Positions 36,931 to 46,945 of a stretch of 64,000 nt of DNA are shown here, in pieces (the stretch's first letter is position 1; each line of letters begins with the position of its first letter). The stretch comes from Calothrix anomala FACHB-343 (GTDB taxonomy: Bacteria; Cyanobacteriota; Cyanobacteriia; Cyanobacteriales; Nostocaceae). The DNA is taken from positions 124,001 to 188,000 of the forward strand of contig NZ_JACJQG010000006.1 of NCBI RefSeq assembly GCF_014696435.1, in the 5' to 3' direction. The notes under the pieces are model-generated. The model saw only the letters and a list, made by a program, of their open reading frames with translations. It had not been told where the DNA came from and searched no databases. Position numbers and translations under genes: made by a program.

Positions 36931-39900
36931 ATGCAAAGGAACTCAAACTTCATGCCCAGGCAACTTAGATCAAATTTGAGCTATCGGACGATTGTTGTCT
37001 TTGTCAGCATGATTTTAGCGTCTGAATCTGTAGGCATGACAGCTAAGGCAATAAATCTAGAAATTGCCCAAAAACCAACAAATACAACTCAAAATTTGAC
37101 TCCGGCACAAGAAAGTGCCAAAAATCAAGCAACGCAACTCATACAAGCAGCAGATAAACTTCTAGAACAGAGAACAGCTACATCTTTACAACAGGCTGTG
37201 GCTAAATACTTAGAAGCGTTAAAAATTTGGCGGGAAATAGGCGATCGCTCTCAAGTAGCTGCCACACTGGCTAGTATCGGGAATGCCTATTATCTACAAA
37301 GCGAAACTCAAAAAGCCCTGGAATATTACAATCAAGCATTAGCGATTAGACGAGAACTCAAAGATAAATATCGCGAAGCCATGATGCTTCAGGCTATTGC
37401 TGATGTATACATGAATTTGCGAGACAATAAAACAGCACTGGAATATTACAACCAAGCTTTACCAATATTTCGCACTGAGAAACAACCTTTTTTTGAGGCT
37501 GTGACTTTGATTGGTATTGGGAGAGTTTATTTTAATACTGGTGAAACCAAAAAAGCGCTGGAATATTACAATCAAGCTTTAGAAGTTCAGCGTGCTAGTA
37601 ACAATTTAGCAGCACAAGTTTATACCCTAGAAATTATTGCTAGAGTCTACACTCAATATGGTGAGCCGCAAAAGGCTTTAGAAGTATACAATCAAGTATT
37701 AGCTATTCAGCGTCAACAAAAATCCTTGCTGGGAGAAAGCGAAACCCTCAATGCTATTGGTACGGTATATTTCTCCTTAGGTGAGAATCAAAAAGCTAAA
37801 GAATATTTCACTCAAGCTTGGGAAATACAACGCAAGCTACCAGAAGTTAGCTTAGGTAACCAAGCAATCACTGTAATGTATCTGGGGATGAGTTCCTGGG
37901 GTGTAGGTGAACATCAAAAGGGACTCGAATATTTAAACCAAGCGCGATCGCTCATGCAAAAATTAGGTAATCGTTTTGCAGAAGCAGAAATCCTCGGACA
38001 AATCAGCATTTTGCAATCTGAACTCGGACAAAAACAGTCAGCCCTCGATGCTTTAAACCAAGCACTCAAGCTACAGCAGGAAAATAAAGATCCGGCGAGA
38101 ATTGCGGCGACAATTAATAGTATTGCAGATATTCACACTTCCTCCGGCGAATATCAAACCGCTTTGGATTTTTATAACCAAGCCCTCACAATCCAGCGTC
38201 AAATAGGCGATCGCTTGGGTGAAGGACAAACCCTAAGTTACATTGCCAAGCTTTATAATTTATTAGGCGATAGTCAGTTAAGTATTGACACTGCCAAGCA
38301 AGCTCTAGAAAAATTTCGCACTGTTGGCGATCGCACTAAAGTTGCGCAAACTCTCGATGATATCGGCAATGTTTACCGAACATTAGAAGATTATCCCCAA
38401 GCATTAGATTACTATAACCAAGCACTGCAACTGTGGCGCGAACAAGGAGCGCTATTTGCTGAATTCACTACGCTCACTGGTGTGATTAGGACTTATGAAT
38501 CATTAAAAGAATATACCAAAGCTCTGGAGACTGCTAACCAAGCACTATCATTATCACGCAAACAACAAAACAGACTCCACGAAGCTTCCGCCCTAGCTTA
38601 CTTAGGTAGAGTCTACTTAGCAGCAGGTGACGAGCAAAAAGCTCTAGATATGTTGAATCAAGCTGTGTTGAGATTTCAGCAATTGAAGATTCCCAGTGCC
38701 GAAGCTAACGTATGGGGTAATATTGCTAGAGTATACAAATCCTTAAACCAACCCCAACAAGCGATCGCTAGTTACGATCGACAACTCAAATTACAGCGCA
38801 ATTTAGGCGATCGCACTGGTGAAGCAGAAACACTTTACAATATTGCTGTGAGCGATCGCGATCGCCAGAATCTAGAGGCGGCTCGGACGCAAATAGAGTC
38901 TACAATTAAAATCATCGAAGATATCCGTACCAGAGTCACCAGTCAAGAATTACGTACCTCTTACTTCGCCTCAGTCCAAAAATATTATGAATTCTACATC
39001 GACCTGTTGATGCAGTTGCACAAACAGCAACCATCTCAAGGTTACAATGCTCTAGCCCTCCAAGCCAGCGAACGCGCCCGCGCTCGCAGTCTCTTAGATT
39101 TGCTAACTGAGGCTCATGCAGACATCCGTCAGGGTGTAGATCCTCAGCTACTCGCCACCGAACGCAACCTGCAACAACAACTAGATGCTTTAGAAAAACG
39201 ACGGCTGAAATTACTGGGTGAGGAATCCAGCAAAGCGCAAGTACAACAATTAGAACAAGAAACCGCCACCATTCTCGAACAATATCGGCAAATACAAGCC
39301 AAAATTAGAGCTACTAGCCCGCGTTATGCTGCTCTCACCCAGCCGCAAACCCTCTCACTCACACAAATTCAATCCTCTGTCCTCGATGATAATACTCTGC
39401 TATTAGAATATGCTTTGGGAGAAGAACGCAGTTACCTCTGGGCTGTGACTAAAAATAGCATTACTAGCTACGAACTGCCGAAACGTGCAGAAATAGCCGC
39501 AGCAGTTCAAAGATTCCGCCAAGTTTTAACCTCACCAATTTCCCGCAGCAAACCAGGTGCTAGCGCTAATCTACTCACAAAAATGATACTGGCACCAGTA
39601 GCCCAGCAATTAGGACAACGCCGCCTAGTTATTGTAGCTGATGGAGCTTTGCAATATATACCCTTTGCTGCCTTAAATACACCCAGTCAACAAAATACTA
39701 ATAGTTATGAGCCGTTAGTAATCAACCATGAAATTGTTACCCTCCCATCAGCCTCAACAGTCGCCGTACTCCGCCAAGAAACCAATGGACGCAAAACTGC
39801 GCCGAAAACATTAGCTGTAATTGCCGATCCAATATTTTCGCCTAACGACGAGCGAGTTAAAAAAGGGGGGAACAATTCTCAAAATAGTAATCTCAACATA

Positions 39901-40524
39901 GACTTACAACAACTTAGCCGCTCTGCACGAGCCGCCAACATCAGTTTTGAGCGGTTACCATTCACGCGCCAAGAAGCTGAAACTATTCTCTCTCTAGTGC
40001 CAGCGAAAGAGCGCAAGCAAGCCTTTGATTTTGCTGCTAATCGAGCAGCAGCTACGAATATAGATTTAAGTCAGTATCGAATAATACATCTTGCTACACA
40101 TGGCATCCTCAATAGCCAAAATCCAGAATTATCGGGTGTGGTGTTGTCATTGTTTGATGAAACTGGTAAACCCCAAAATGGCTTTTTACGTCTGCATGAT
40201 ATTTTTAACCTCAAGCTACCAGCCGAACTAGTGGTACTCAGTGCTTGTGAAACTGGTTTGGGTGAAGAAGTCAAAGGTGAAGGCTTAATCGGCTTGACAA
40301 GAGGGTTTATGTATGCAGGTAGTCCCAGAGTAGTTGTTAGTTTGTGGAGTGTTGATGACGAGGCGACATCCGAATTAATGAAAAAGTTTTATGGATTCAT
40401 GTTACAAAATAACATGAATCCTGCTGCCGCACTCAGAGCAGCACAAAGAGAAATGTGGCGCGATCGCAAATATCAATCACCCTATTTTTGGGCTGCTTTT
40501 ACTCTCCAAGGTGAATGGAAGTGA
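36931..40524 (+). CDS. Secreted TPR-CHAT protease-like protein 2
   Basis: A protein of 1197 residues, a tandem paralog of the preceding gene. It has the same layout: an export signal (TIVVFVSMILASESVGM), about 14 tetratricopeptide units, a coiled-coil linker and the CHAT domain, with His1057 in HLATHG and Cys1106 in LSACETGLGE. An ATG at 36952 is an alternative start. The TPR halves differ clearly, whereas the linker and CHAT parts are nearly the same (for example GLIGLTRGFMYAGS in both). This points to duplication with the sensor part diverging, or later gene conversion of the catalytic part. A solitary tnpB follows 234 bp downstream. Confidence 0.93.
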   Translation: MQRNSNFMPRQLRSNLSYRTIVVFVSMILASESVGMTAKAINLEIAQKPTNTTQNLTPAQESAKNQATQLIQAADKLLEQRTATSLQQAVAKYLEALKIWREIGDRSQVAATLASIGNAYYLQSETQKALEYYNQALAIRRELKDKYREAMMLQAIADVYMNLRDNKTALEYYNQALPIFRTEKQPFFEAVTLIGIGRVYFNTGETKKALEYYNQALEVQRASNNLAAQVYTLEIIARVYTQYGEPQKALEVYNQVLAIQRQQKSLLGESETLNAIGTVYFSLGENQKAKEYFTQAWEIQRKLPEVSLGNQAITVMYLGMSSWGVGEHQKGLEYLNQARSLMQKLGNRFAEAEILGQISILQSELGQKQSALDALNQALKLQQENKDPARIAATINSIADIHTSSGEYQTALDFYNQALTIQRQIGDRLGEGQTLSYIAKLYNLLGDSQLSIDTAKQALEKFRTVGDRTKVAQTLDDIGNVYRTLEDYPQALDYYNQALQLWREQGALFAEFTTLTGVIRTYESLKEYTKALETANQALSLSRKQQNRLHEASALAYLGRVYLAAGDEQKALDMLNQAVLRFQQLKIPSAEANVWGNIARVYKSLNQPQQAIASYDRQLKLQRNLGDRTGEAETLYNIAVSDRDRQNLEAARTQIESTIKIIEDIRTRVTSQELRTSYFASVQKYYEFYIDLLMQLHKQQPSQGYNALALQASERARARSLLDLLTEAHADIRQGVDPQLLATERNLQQQLDALEKRRLKLLGEESSKAQVQQLEQETATILEQYRQIQAKIRATSPRYAALTQPQTLSLTQIQSSVLDDNTLLLEYALGEERSYLWAVTKNSITSYELPKRAEIAAAVQRFRQVLTSPISRSKPGASANLLTKMILAPVAQQLGQRRLVIVADGALQYIPFAALNTPSQQNTNSYEPLVINHEIVTLPSASTVAVLRQETNGRKTAPKTLAVIADPIFSPNDERVKKGGNNSQNSNLNIDLQQLSRSARAANISFERLPFTRQEAETILSLVPAKERKQAFDFAANRAAATNIDLSQYRIIHLATHGILNSQNPELSGVVLSLFDETGKPQNGFLRLHDIFNLKLPAELVVLSACETGLGEEVKGEGLIGLTRGFMYAGSPRVVVSLWSVDDEATSELMKKFYGFMLQNNMNPAAALRAAQREMWRDRKYQSPYFWAAFTLQGEWK

Positions 40525-40758
40525 GGTTGTTTTTCCTCTTTGTTCCCTAAGTTGGTGTCAATAAACCAAACTATATTACGAAACGTAAATAGGCTTGAAC
40601 TCCTTACCAATGACTAATGACAGCCCTCTGACCAATATTGAGCGTCAGCGAAATCAGGGAAGAGGGCATGGAGGAAACGAACAAAATATTTGTTTAAGTT
40701 GCGATATTTTTAACTAGTTCTGTTACCATGAAAAAGTAAACACGGTAAGGTCGATACC

Positions 40759-41997
40759 ATGTATAGAGCAATTAAAGTTAGAATTTATCCCACTGACGAG
40801 CAAGAATCATATTTAGCTCAATGTTTTGGTAATACCCGTTGGTTGTGGAATTATATGCTCAATGCTACAACCACAGCATATAAAGAAACAGGGAAAGGGC
40901 TTTCCAAAGCTGCAATGGACAAATTGTTGCCAGGATTAAAGAAAGAATATGAATGGTTAGGACTTGCATACTCTCAAGTATTGCAACGAGTAACATTCAA
41001 TCTTTCAAGTGCGTTTGTCAACTTCTTTGAAGGTCGTGCTAAATACCCTAACTTTAAATCTAAACATGGTAAGCAATCGATTCAATATCCCCAAAATGTG
41101 AAACTGATGCCAGATGACTCTGTGATTAAGTTTCCTGGAAGTTTGGGATTAATGAAAGCTGTGTTTCACAAACAATTGCCTGATGCTAAATTCACAACTG
41201 TAACAATATCGAGAAATGCAGACGGTAAATATTATGCTTCTATTGTGTTTAATCAAGAGGATGAACCAGTAACCGCAATCAACAAGGCTATTGGTGTTGA
41301 CCTGGGTTTAAAGAATTTTGCAATCACTTCCGATGGTTCAAAATATGATCTACCTAAGAGGCGATTAGCAAAACTAGAAAAGAATAGAAAGCGTAAACAG
41401 AAAAAATTAGCAAGAAAGAAGGATAAAACATCTAATAAACGACAAAAGGCTAGACGCTTAGTAGCTAAAATCTCTAGCAAAATACCTAGAGTCCGTGAAG
41501 ACTTTCTACACAAGCTATCTCGCAAAATAGCATACGAAAATCAAGTAATTTGTGTAGAGGACTTGGCAGTTAAGAACATGGTTAAAAATCCCAACTTGGC
41601 AAAAGCTATCAGTGACCAAGGGTGGGGAATGTTTCTAACCATGCTTAAGTACAAAGCTGAGAGATTTGGTCATACCTACCAAGAAATAGGACGTTTCTTC
41701 CCATCATCTCAGCTTTGTAGTGAAACTCTACTCCCAATACCAGTGCTGCAAAACGGTTATGATTCATTAGGTGTTAGGTTTGTATATTGTCCGCACTGCC
41801 AAAAGCAGCATGATAGAGACATCAATGCTGCAATAAATATTAGAAATGAAGGTTTGCGACTTTTGGAGTTAGGAACTAGCTCTTCTGCCCTTGGAGGGGA
41901 TGTAAGACCAAAATCTTCGGGACGTAAAAAATCCACAAAGGTCGAGGCAATCCCCAATGAATTGGGAAGCCTACACTCACCCGTCAGGGGAGTGTAG
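40759..41997 (+). CDS. tnpB: TnpB (IS200/IS605 OrfB, RNA-guided nuclease family)
   Basis: A protein of 412 residues. The N-terminal domain MYRAIKVRIYPTDEQESYL ... TRWLWNYML is typical. The RuvC triad is present: Asp181 in GVDLGLKNF, Glu267 in CVEDLAVKNM and Asp354 in DRDINAAINI. TnpB proteins are RNA-guided DNA nucleases that keep their element by cutting the donor-joint site. The zinc-ribbon looks altered: a single cysteine (LCSETLLPIP) stands where a CxxC is expected, though the second pair (YCPHC) is intact. No tnpA transposase gene is adjacent. The stop codon lies inside the right-end hairpin, so mRNA and guide RNA share sequence. Confidence 0.93.
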   Translation: MYRAIKVRIYPTDEQESYLAQCFGNTRWLWNYMLNATTTAYKETGKGLSKAAMDKLLPGLKKEYEWLGLAYSQVLQRVTFNLSSAFVNFFEGRAKYPNFKSKHGKQSIQYPQNVKLMPDDSVIKFPGSLGLMKAVFHKQLPDAKFTTVTISRNADGKYYASIVFNQEDEPVTAINKAIGVDLGLKNFAITSDGSKYDLPKRRLAKLEKNRKRKQKKLARKKDKTSNKRQKARRLVAKISSKIPRVREDFLHKLSRKIAYENQVICVEDLAVKNMVKNPNLAKAISDQGWGMFLTMLKYKAERFGHTYQEIGRFFPSSQLCSETLLPIPVLQNGYDSLGVRFVYCPHCQKQHDRDINAAINIRNEGLRLLELGTSSSALGGDVRPKSSGRKKSTKVEAIPNELGSLHSPVRGV

Positions 41998-41998
41998 G
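41970..41998 (+). mobile_element. Right end of the tnpB element
   Basis: The hairpin CCTACACT ... AGTGTAGG, with a CACCCGTCAGGGG loop, is followed by TAGTTCAC, an end sequence familiar from cyanobacterial IS200/IS605 elements. The guide part of the omega RNA would be read from the flank after it. The left end probably lies in the 100 bp before tnpB, where GTTACCATGAAAAAGTAAAC and CGGTAAGGTCGATACC stand; I could not fix it. Confidence 0.7.
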
Positions 41999-42763
41999 TA
42001 GTTCACTTAACCTTATTGAAATTTAGAGGGAGGAGAGGCCATCAGCTACCAGATGCATCTTCAAAACAGAGGGAAGAAAAAAGGTTAATTGTTTGTCGAT
42101 GAGAAAAACAACATCCCACGACGAGAGCGTAAAAATCAATGCATAATAGCCTCTTTATTCAACATCTATTCAGGTTTAGCAGCTGTTTCCTTATATCTAG
42201 GCTCGACAGGCGATCGCCTAGACAATACTTGTATTAATAAAGACAAAAATGGAAATACATGAGAAAGTTAAAACCAACAGTATTTATTATTTTTTAGTAG
42301 CATTTTCCTATCATGTGATAACTCAACTGCCAGATCGTAAACTTTAACTAAGCGATCTGAGCGGACACAATGAATATTTAATAATTAGGTATAAATAAAT
42401 CAATAATCATTTAAAATAGTGTAAGCAAAGGTACAGCCTTTAATCCTTGACTAAATCGTCCAACTAGCGGCCATAAGCGGAAAGTAAAGATTCGTAAATG
42501 TAGTTAAAAAAATTAATATGGTGTTATAAATACAATCGGTGAAAGTTACTGTCAAAATTTAATATTTACTTTATAAATTACTGAGCGTGAGCGAGGGTTG
42601 GTCATTAGCTCATATATTAGTAATTAGATATTTAGTAATTAATGCTACAAATATTTCTTGCTTATATCCGGTTGTTTTTGACAAAAATCTACGTGTTATT
42701 GCTGTTTGAATCGTATATAATCTACAACACTAATGTAAAGCATTTAATTAATTCAGAAAAACA
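41999..42763. other. Non-coding stretch after tnpB
   Basis: 765 bp, strongly AT-rich in the right half. No recognisable protein, RNA gene or long repeat was found. An 82-codon frame at 42642-42890 overlaps the start of the RTX gene in another frame and has no features. The RTX promoter should lie within the last 200 bp. Confidence 0.65.
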
Positions 42764-44404
42764 ATGGCAATTATTAATGGTACTTCGGGGATTGATGAAT
42801 TACTGGCAACAGGAAGTGGTAATACTCTCAATGGTTTACAAGGAAACGATATCATTGATGGTAGCAGTGGAGAAGGCAATAACATCCTAGAAGGAAATGA
42901 AGGCGATGATGAGATATTCGCCAAGACCAACGATACAGCTAAAGGTGGATCGGGGAAGGACACTATACAGTCAATAGAGGGGATGAATATCCTCTATGGT
43001 GGTGATGACGACGATCTAATTTTTCCTTACCTCAAAGATCAAGTTTTTGCTGAGGCTGGTAATGACACCATTTATGCAGGTCTTGGTGATAGTACTTTAA
43101 CAGGAGGTTTAGGAAATGATATTTTCTGGATCGCTAATAATGAATATTTACAAGCACCAAATATAATTGCGGATTTTGATCCCACCGCAGATAGCCTAAA
43201 GGTGGAATTAGAAGGCGTTACTAGAATTGCTGATCTGACCTTACAACAGCAGGGTAGTGATACCTTAATTAGTAAAAATAGTAAAGCACTAGCTATTGTT
43301 AAAAATACAAATGTTGATGATATTTTAAATGGTGGAAATTCGCAAAATATTAAAAAATTATTAGTTGACAGTGATAATATTTTCACCGTATCGGCTACTA
43401 GGAATACAAAAATTAAACTCAAAGCAAAATTAATTAGTAACCAAGCTAATTCAGTTAACGAAGTAGGTTTTTTTGTAGTCAAAGATAACAAAGGTACAAT
43501 TATTGATAGCACGGGTAAATCCTATACCCCTGCTGATGGTGATGTTTACATTCAAGTAGCCTTAAAACAGTCTTTAAGTTTATTTTCATCAATTACAAAT
43601 CGCCCAAACGGCTTTAACAATATCGATATTTCCCGCATCATTGAGAAAGTAGGAGGCGATCGCTTAGTCTTCTATTTTATCGAAAATGGCACTACTGATG
43701 GTGCTGTCAAGGGGCGCATACCTCTAAGTCGAGTGACTCTAGGCTCAAAGTTTGGTAATGGTAGTTCCGATCAATTCAAAGTTAATGACCTGGGCAATAA
43801 TCAATTTAATCTCGCTTGGGGTCAAGATAAGATGGTACTGAGTTTCTCACTGACCGATGAGTCAGTTCCACTAGGTACCAATCTCCAAGGTGGTAACCCT
43901 GCAGAATTAATTGATTTGCGCAACGTAGCAGGAACCGTCAAAGCTGATTTCTCTGTATTCCGCGAAGCAGCATACAACAATGAAGTATATTTCTATAAAG
44001 TTGATAATGCAGACGGTCTGATCGGTAATATCGATCCAGCTAATGCCACTACAGCAAATTATCTCCAAGCAGCAATTAACAATCTCATTAAAGACCAAAT
44101 CACAGGTGAATTGATTAAACTAGCTACCCCCAATCAAGGTACACAGACAACTAAAGCGACTGTTGCAGCAGGTTCAATATTAGCTCCCTTAATTGTGATT
44201 AATGGTAGCCTATCGCAACTGACAGACGTTAACACCAACAACGATCCTCAAGTTTATTTTCCCTACTTAGGAGTCAATGCGGATGGTGTTGACCACATAC
44301 GTTTATTAGGAAATAACACCTTTGGTTTTGAAGATTTACCAGGTGGTGGCGATCTAGACTATAACGATGTCATTATTAACATTAATTTTTCCACTAATAC
44401 TTAA
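42764..44404 (+). CDS. RTX calcium-binding protein with DUF4114 domain
   Basis: A protein of 546 residues with no classical signal peptide, as expected for type I-secreted RTX proteins. The N-terminal 135 residues hold glycine/aspartate-rich repeats (NTLNGLQGNDIIDGSSGEG, GNEGDDEIFA, GGLGNDIFWI) that bind calcium after export. A middle region (about 200-330) follows. The C-terminal domain (about 440-546) ends PGGGDLDYNDVIININ, the signature of DUF4114, which is found on extracellular cyanobacterial proteins. The gene converges with the cupin/RTX gene, and the two share themes (RTX blocks), so they may be surface or matrix proteins made together. Confidence 0.85.
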   Translation: MAIINGTSGIDELLATGSGNTLNGLQGNDIIDGSSGEGNNILEGNEGDDEIFAKTNDTAKGGSGKDTIQSIEGMNILYGGDDDDLIFPYLKDQVFAEAGNDTIYAGLGDSTLTGGLGNDIFWIANNEYLQAPNIIADFDPTADSLKVELEGVTRIADLTLQQQGSDTLISKNSKALAIVKNTNVDDILNGGNSQNIKKLLVDSDNIFTVSATRNTKIKLKAKLISNQANSVNEVGFFVVKDNKGTIIDSTGKSYTPADGDVYIQVALKQSLSLFSSITNRPNGFNNIDISRIIEKVGGDRLVFYFIENGTTDGAVKGRIPLSRVTLGSKFGNGSSDQFKVNDLGNNQFNLAWGQDKMVLSFSLTDESVPLGTNLQGGNPAELIDLRNVAGTVKADFSVFREAAYNNEVYFYKVDNADGLIGNIDPANATTANYLQAAINNLIKDQITGELIKLATPNQGTQTTKATVAAGSILAPLIVINGSLSQLTDVNTNNDPQVYFPYLGVNADGVDHIRLLGNNTFGFEDLPGGGDLDYNDVIININFSTNT

Positions 44405-44480
44405 AATCTGTTGCCGAATTTCTTGGTTAATCTGTACTGAAAACTTGCTGATAATTTCACACAATAGTCAAATATAACAA

Positions 44481-44512
44481 ATTAATTCCCCTAATTAAAA
44501 AGGGGAATTAAT
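44481..44512. terminator. Bidirectional hairpin between the two RTX genes
   Basis: The inverted repeat ATTAATTCCCC ... GGGGAATTAAT encloses a 10-base A/T-rich loop, midway between convergent stop codons. The AT-rich arms give T-runs on both strands, as expected of a shared terminator. Confidence 0.75.
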
Positions 44513-44545
44513 CTTTGATGGCATTGGATCGCTCAATTAATTGGG

Positions 44546-46945
44546 TTAAGCAAACACAAAGTCACTAGCTTTCAATTCATTGAACAAGACACCTGAGAGA
44601 TTTACCAGAGAAATTTCGGAGTTATCACTATCTCCGGGGGCCTTAACTCTAGCAACAACACTGGTACTTCTGATATCACCAAAAGCTGGTAGTAGTTTCA
44701 AATCATCAAAAGAATCGATATGGGCAATATTTTTAATGGCAATTTTGTCAACACCGATTTCAAAGTCCATAATCGTATTCTTTGTGTCTGTTAATTGTGG
44801 CAGACCTAAGAAGGTTAATTGTCTACCTTCAATCACCGCATCCGGAAATTCGCCGTTGGCAATCTCGAACCTGTCTACCCCAGAACCACCGTACAGAAGA
44901 TTATCTCCACCACTACTAATGACTAAAGTATCATTTCCTTCTCCACCAAGCAGTTCGTCGTATTTACCCGCTATGAGCGTATCGTTACCATGTCCGCCAT
45001 CAAGACGGTTGTAACCATCACCCCCAGAAGCATCAAGCAGATCGTCTCCTTCTTCACCAAAGCCGCGATCGTTATGATGGAGGATAATTTCATCATTGCC
45101 ATTTCCTCCGTAAAGACGATTTCCCCCTGCTCCACCAGAAGCATCGAGGAGGTCATCGCCATCTTTACCAAAGGCGCGATCGTCTTGGTTAACGATAATT
45201 TCATCATTCTCTTTGCTACCGTAGATTCTTCGGCGACTACCACTAGTATCGCCAAATATATTGCTCTGGCTGCCAAGAAATTTAATTTCGTTAGGCACAA
45301 CACCACCTTGAGGTGTTAAAGGCGATGGTACTGTTGCTGGTACTACTTGTGGTGAGTCTACCGAGACTGCGAGAGATTCTACTTGTTGAGTGCCAAAGTT
45401 GCCAAATGAGTATGTGCTTCCTGGTCTAACGTAAACAAAAGTGTTAGCCTCTGCTAACCTAACTTCATCATTGATTTTGAATGATAATGTACCTTCCCTG
45501 ACATAAAAAGCTTCATGGTTTTCCGCTTTAATCGCAGTGGGAAAGTCATTAGTACTGCGAGCTATTTGACCCCTAATTTCGCCACTAGGATTCCCTTTAG
45601 TGTGAACCTGAACATAAAAGTCGCTTTCTTCTCCAGGTAAGCCACTATTATTCAGAAAAGTATTTAGAAGTGATGGAATTGGTTGCTCTGTCTGATTCCA
45701 AACACCGCTAAGAGTGGCGCTTCCCCCTTGATTTAAGGTAATTTTTAAATCTGTCTCATCCTGTTCGGTTGCATCCAAAATATTGAACACATGCTCACCA
45801 CTACTACCCCTTTTACCCGAATGGATATGAATAGCGGTGACATCATCCTTAGTATCAGCAGTCTGAGGTGTACCTGCTGGTAAGAATGAACCAAAATCTA
45901 AGCCGTTTACGGTCAAGCTATACTCAATCTCGCCTTGAGTGTTGAGTTTTAAATTAGCAATCCCAGTGGCTGATGATTCATTAGATGATAATACTTGAGT
46001 GCCATTTAAGAAGGCTTGGGTAAAAACATTAGTTACTTGTGGCGCTAGGGAAAAACTATTGTAGGAGAGTTTGTTACCTAGATTATCTATTGTTTCATCA
46101 AAGCTACTCAAAGAGGTATATTCGATGCCAAACGGGCCAGTAACTTTAGGACGCTGACTATAAGTTGAGATGGTAAAACCCTCAACTCCACCCACCTGGG
46201 ATTGTATTTGATCTTTTAGCGTCTGAGGTGCATTATCTGGTAACACCAATACATAATTAGGAGTACCGGCAGGAGGTTTATAACCATTAAATGCAACACC
46301 ACCACCGGTTCTTTGTCCAAATTCTAATTGTTTAGGATCAATTCCTGGAGGCGGTGGTGGGATGGGATTATTCCTGTTAGTTACTGCTTTACCTGCAAAT
46401 TCAAAGAGTAGATCTAATCCTCCAGGAGTGGTTATGGAGAGAATCCTAGCTCCGGTATTTGGCCCTGATTGTGCTTCTGTTGAGTTGGGGTTAGCAAAAC
46501 CGTGAGGTCTCAATCGAGGGCCAAAAACAAAAGTACCTTGAGGTAATCCCTGCAAGATAAATTCTTCTTTGCCAGGATCTCCAGATGGGATATCAAGTGC
46601 TCCAGCCTCATTTCCGACAAAAAAGTTAACTTGTCCTTCTTCTACAAAGAATGCTTCGTGTTCATAGTTGTGAATATGTGGTGGTGGCCCGCCCCCTGTA
46701 GGCACAAAGAAATCAAAAGCATTCATCCCAAAGTTAGACTCTTTGGTTGTCACCAAAAAGGTATACAAGTCACCGGAAGTATAAATGGCAGGACGGTTAG
46801 GATCGTCTTGAGGTGAAATTACATACTTACCTACACTTGTATCAAATACGGAGTAATCTTTAGGTTCGCTAGACCCAGTACTACCTGTTCCTGGGTTGGA
46901 TGTATTACCAGGCAAAGTCCCTATTGGATGTGTCATATTATTCAA
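44546..46945 (-). CDS. Cupin-CHRD-cupin-RTX extracellular protein
   Basis: A protein of 799 residues with an unusual domain order. A first cupin (about 70-180) shows the metal-site pattern PPPHIHNYEHEAFFVEEG. A CHRD domain (about 300-465) has TAIHIHSGKRGSSGEHVF and VHTKGNPSGEIRGQI. A second cupin (about 470-545; ENHEAFYVREGTLSF) follows. RTX calcium-binding repeats (about 575-700; GKDGDDLLDASGG, GGNGNDEI, GGEGNDTLVISSGG) and a C-terminal secretion-type region end the protein. The cupins could be dioxygenase-like (quercetinase-type) or merely ligand-binding. The protein is probably exported by a type I system. The name must stay descriptive because no substrate can be read. Confidence 0.85.
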   Translation of the reverse strand: MNNMTHPIGTLPGNTSNPGTGSTGSSEPKDYSVFDTSVGKYVISPQDDPNRPAIYTSGDLYTFLVTTKESNFGMNAFDFFVPTGGGPPPHIHNYEHEAFFVEEGQVNFFVGNEAGALDIPSGDPGKEEFILQGLPQGTFVFGPRLRPHGFANPNSTEAQSGPNTGARILSITTPGGLDLLFEFAGKAVTNRNNPIPPPPPGIDPKQLEFGQRTGGGVAFNGYKPPAGTPNYVLVLPDNAPQTLKDQIQSQVGGVEGFTISTYSQRPKVTGPFGIEYTSLSSFDETIDNLGNKLSYNSFSLAPQVTNVFTQAFLNGTQVLSSNESSATGIANLKLNTQGEIEYSLTVNGLDFGSFLPAGTPQTADTKDDVTAIHIHSGKRGSSGEHVFNILDATEQDETDLKITLNQGGSATLSGVWNQTEQPIPSLLNTFLNNSGLPGEESDFYVQVHTKGNPSGEIRGQIARSTNDFPTAIKAENHEAFYVREGTLSFKINDEVRLAEANTFVYVRPGSTYSFGNFGTQQVESLAVSVDSPQVVPATVPSPLTPQGGVVPNEIKFLGSQSNIFGDTSGSRRRIYGSKENDEIIVNQDDRAFGKDGDDLLDASGGAGGNRLYGGNGNDEIILHHNDRGFGEEGDDLLDASGGDGYNRLDGGHGNDTLIAGKYDELLGGEGNDTLVISSGGDNLLYGGSGVDRFEIANGEFPDAVIEGRQLTFLGLPQLTDTKNTIMDFEIGVDKIAIKNIAHIDSFDDLKLLPAFGDIRSTSVVARVKAPGDSDNSEISLVNLSGVLFNELKASDFVFA

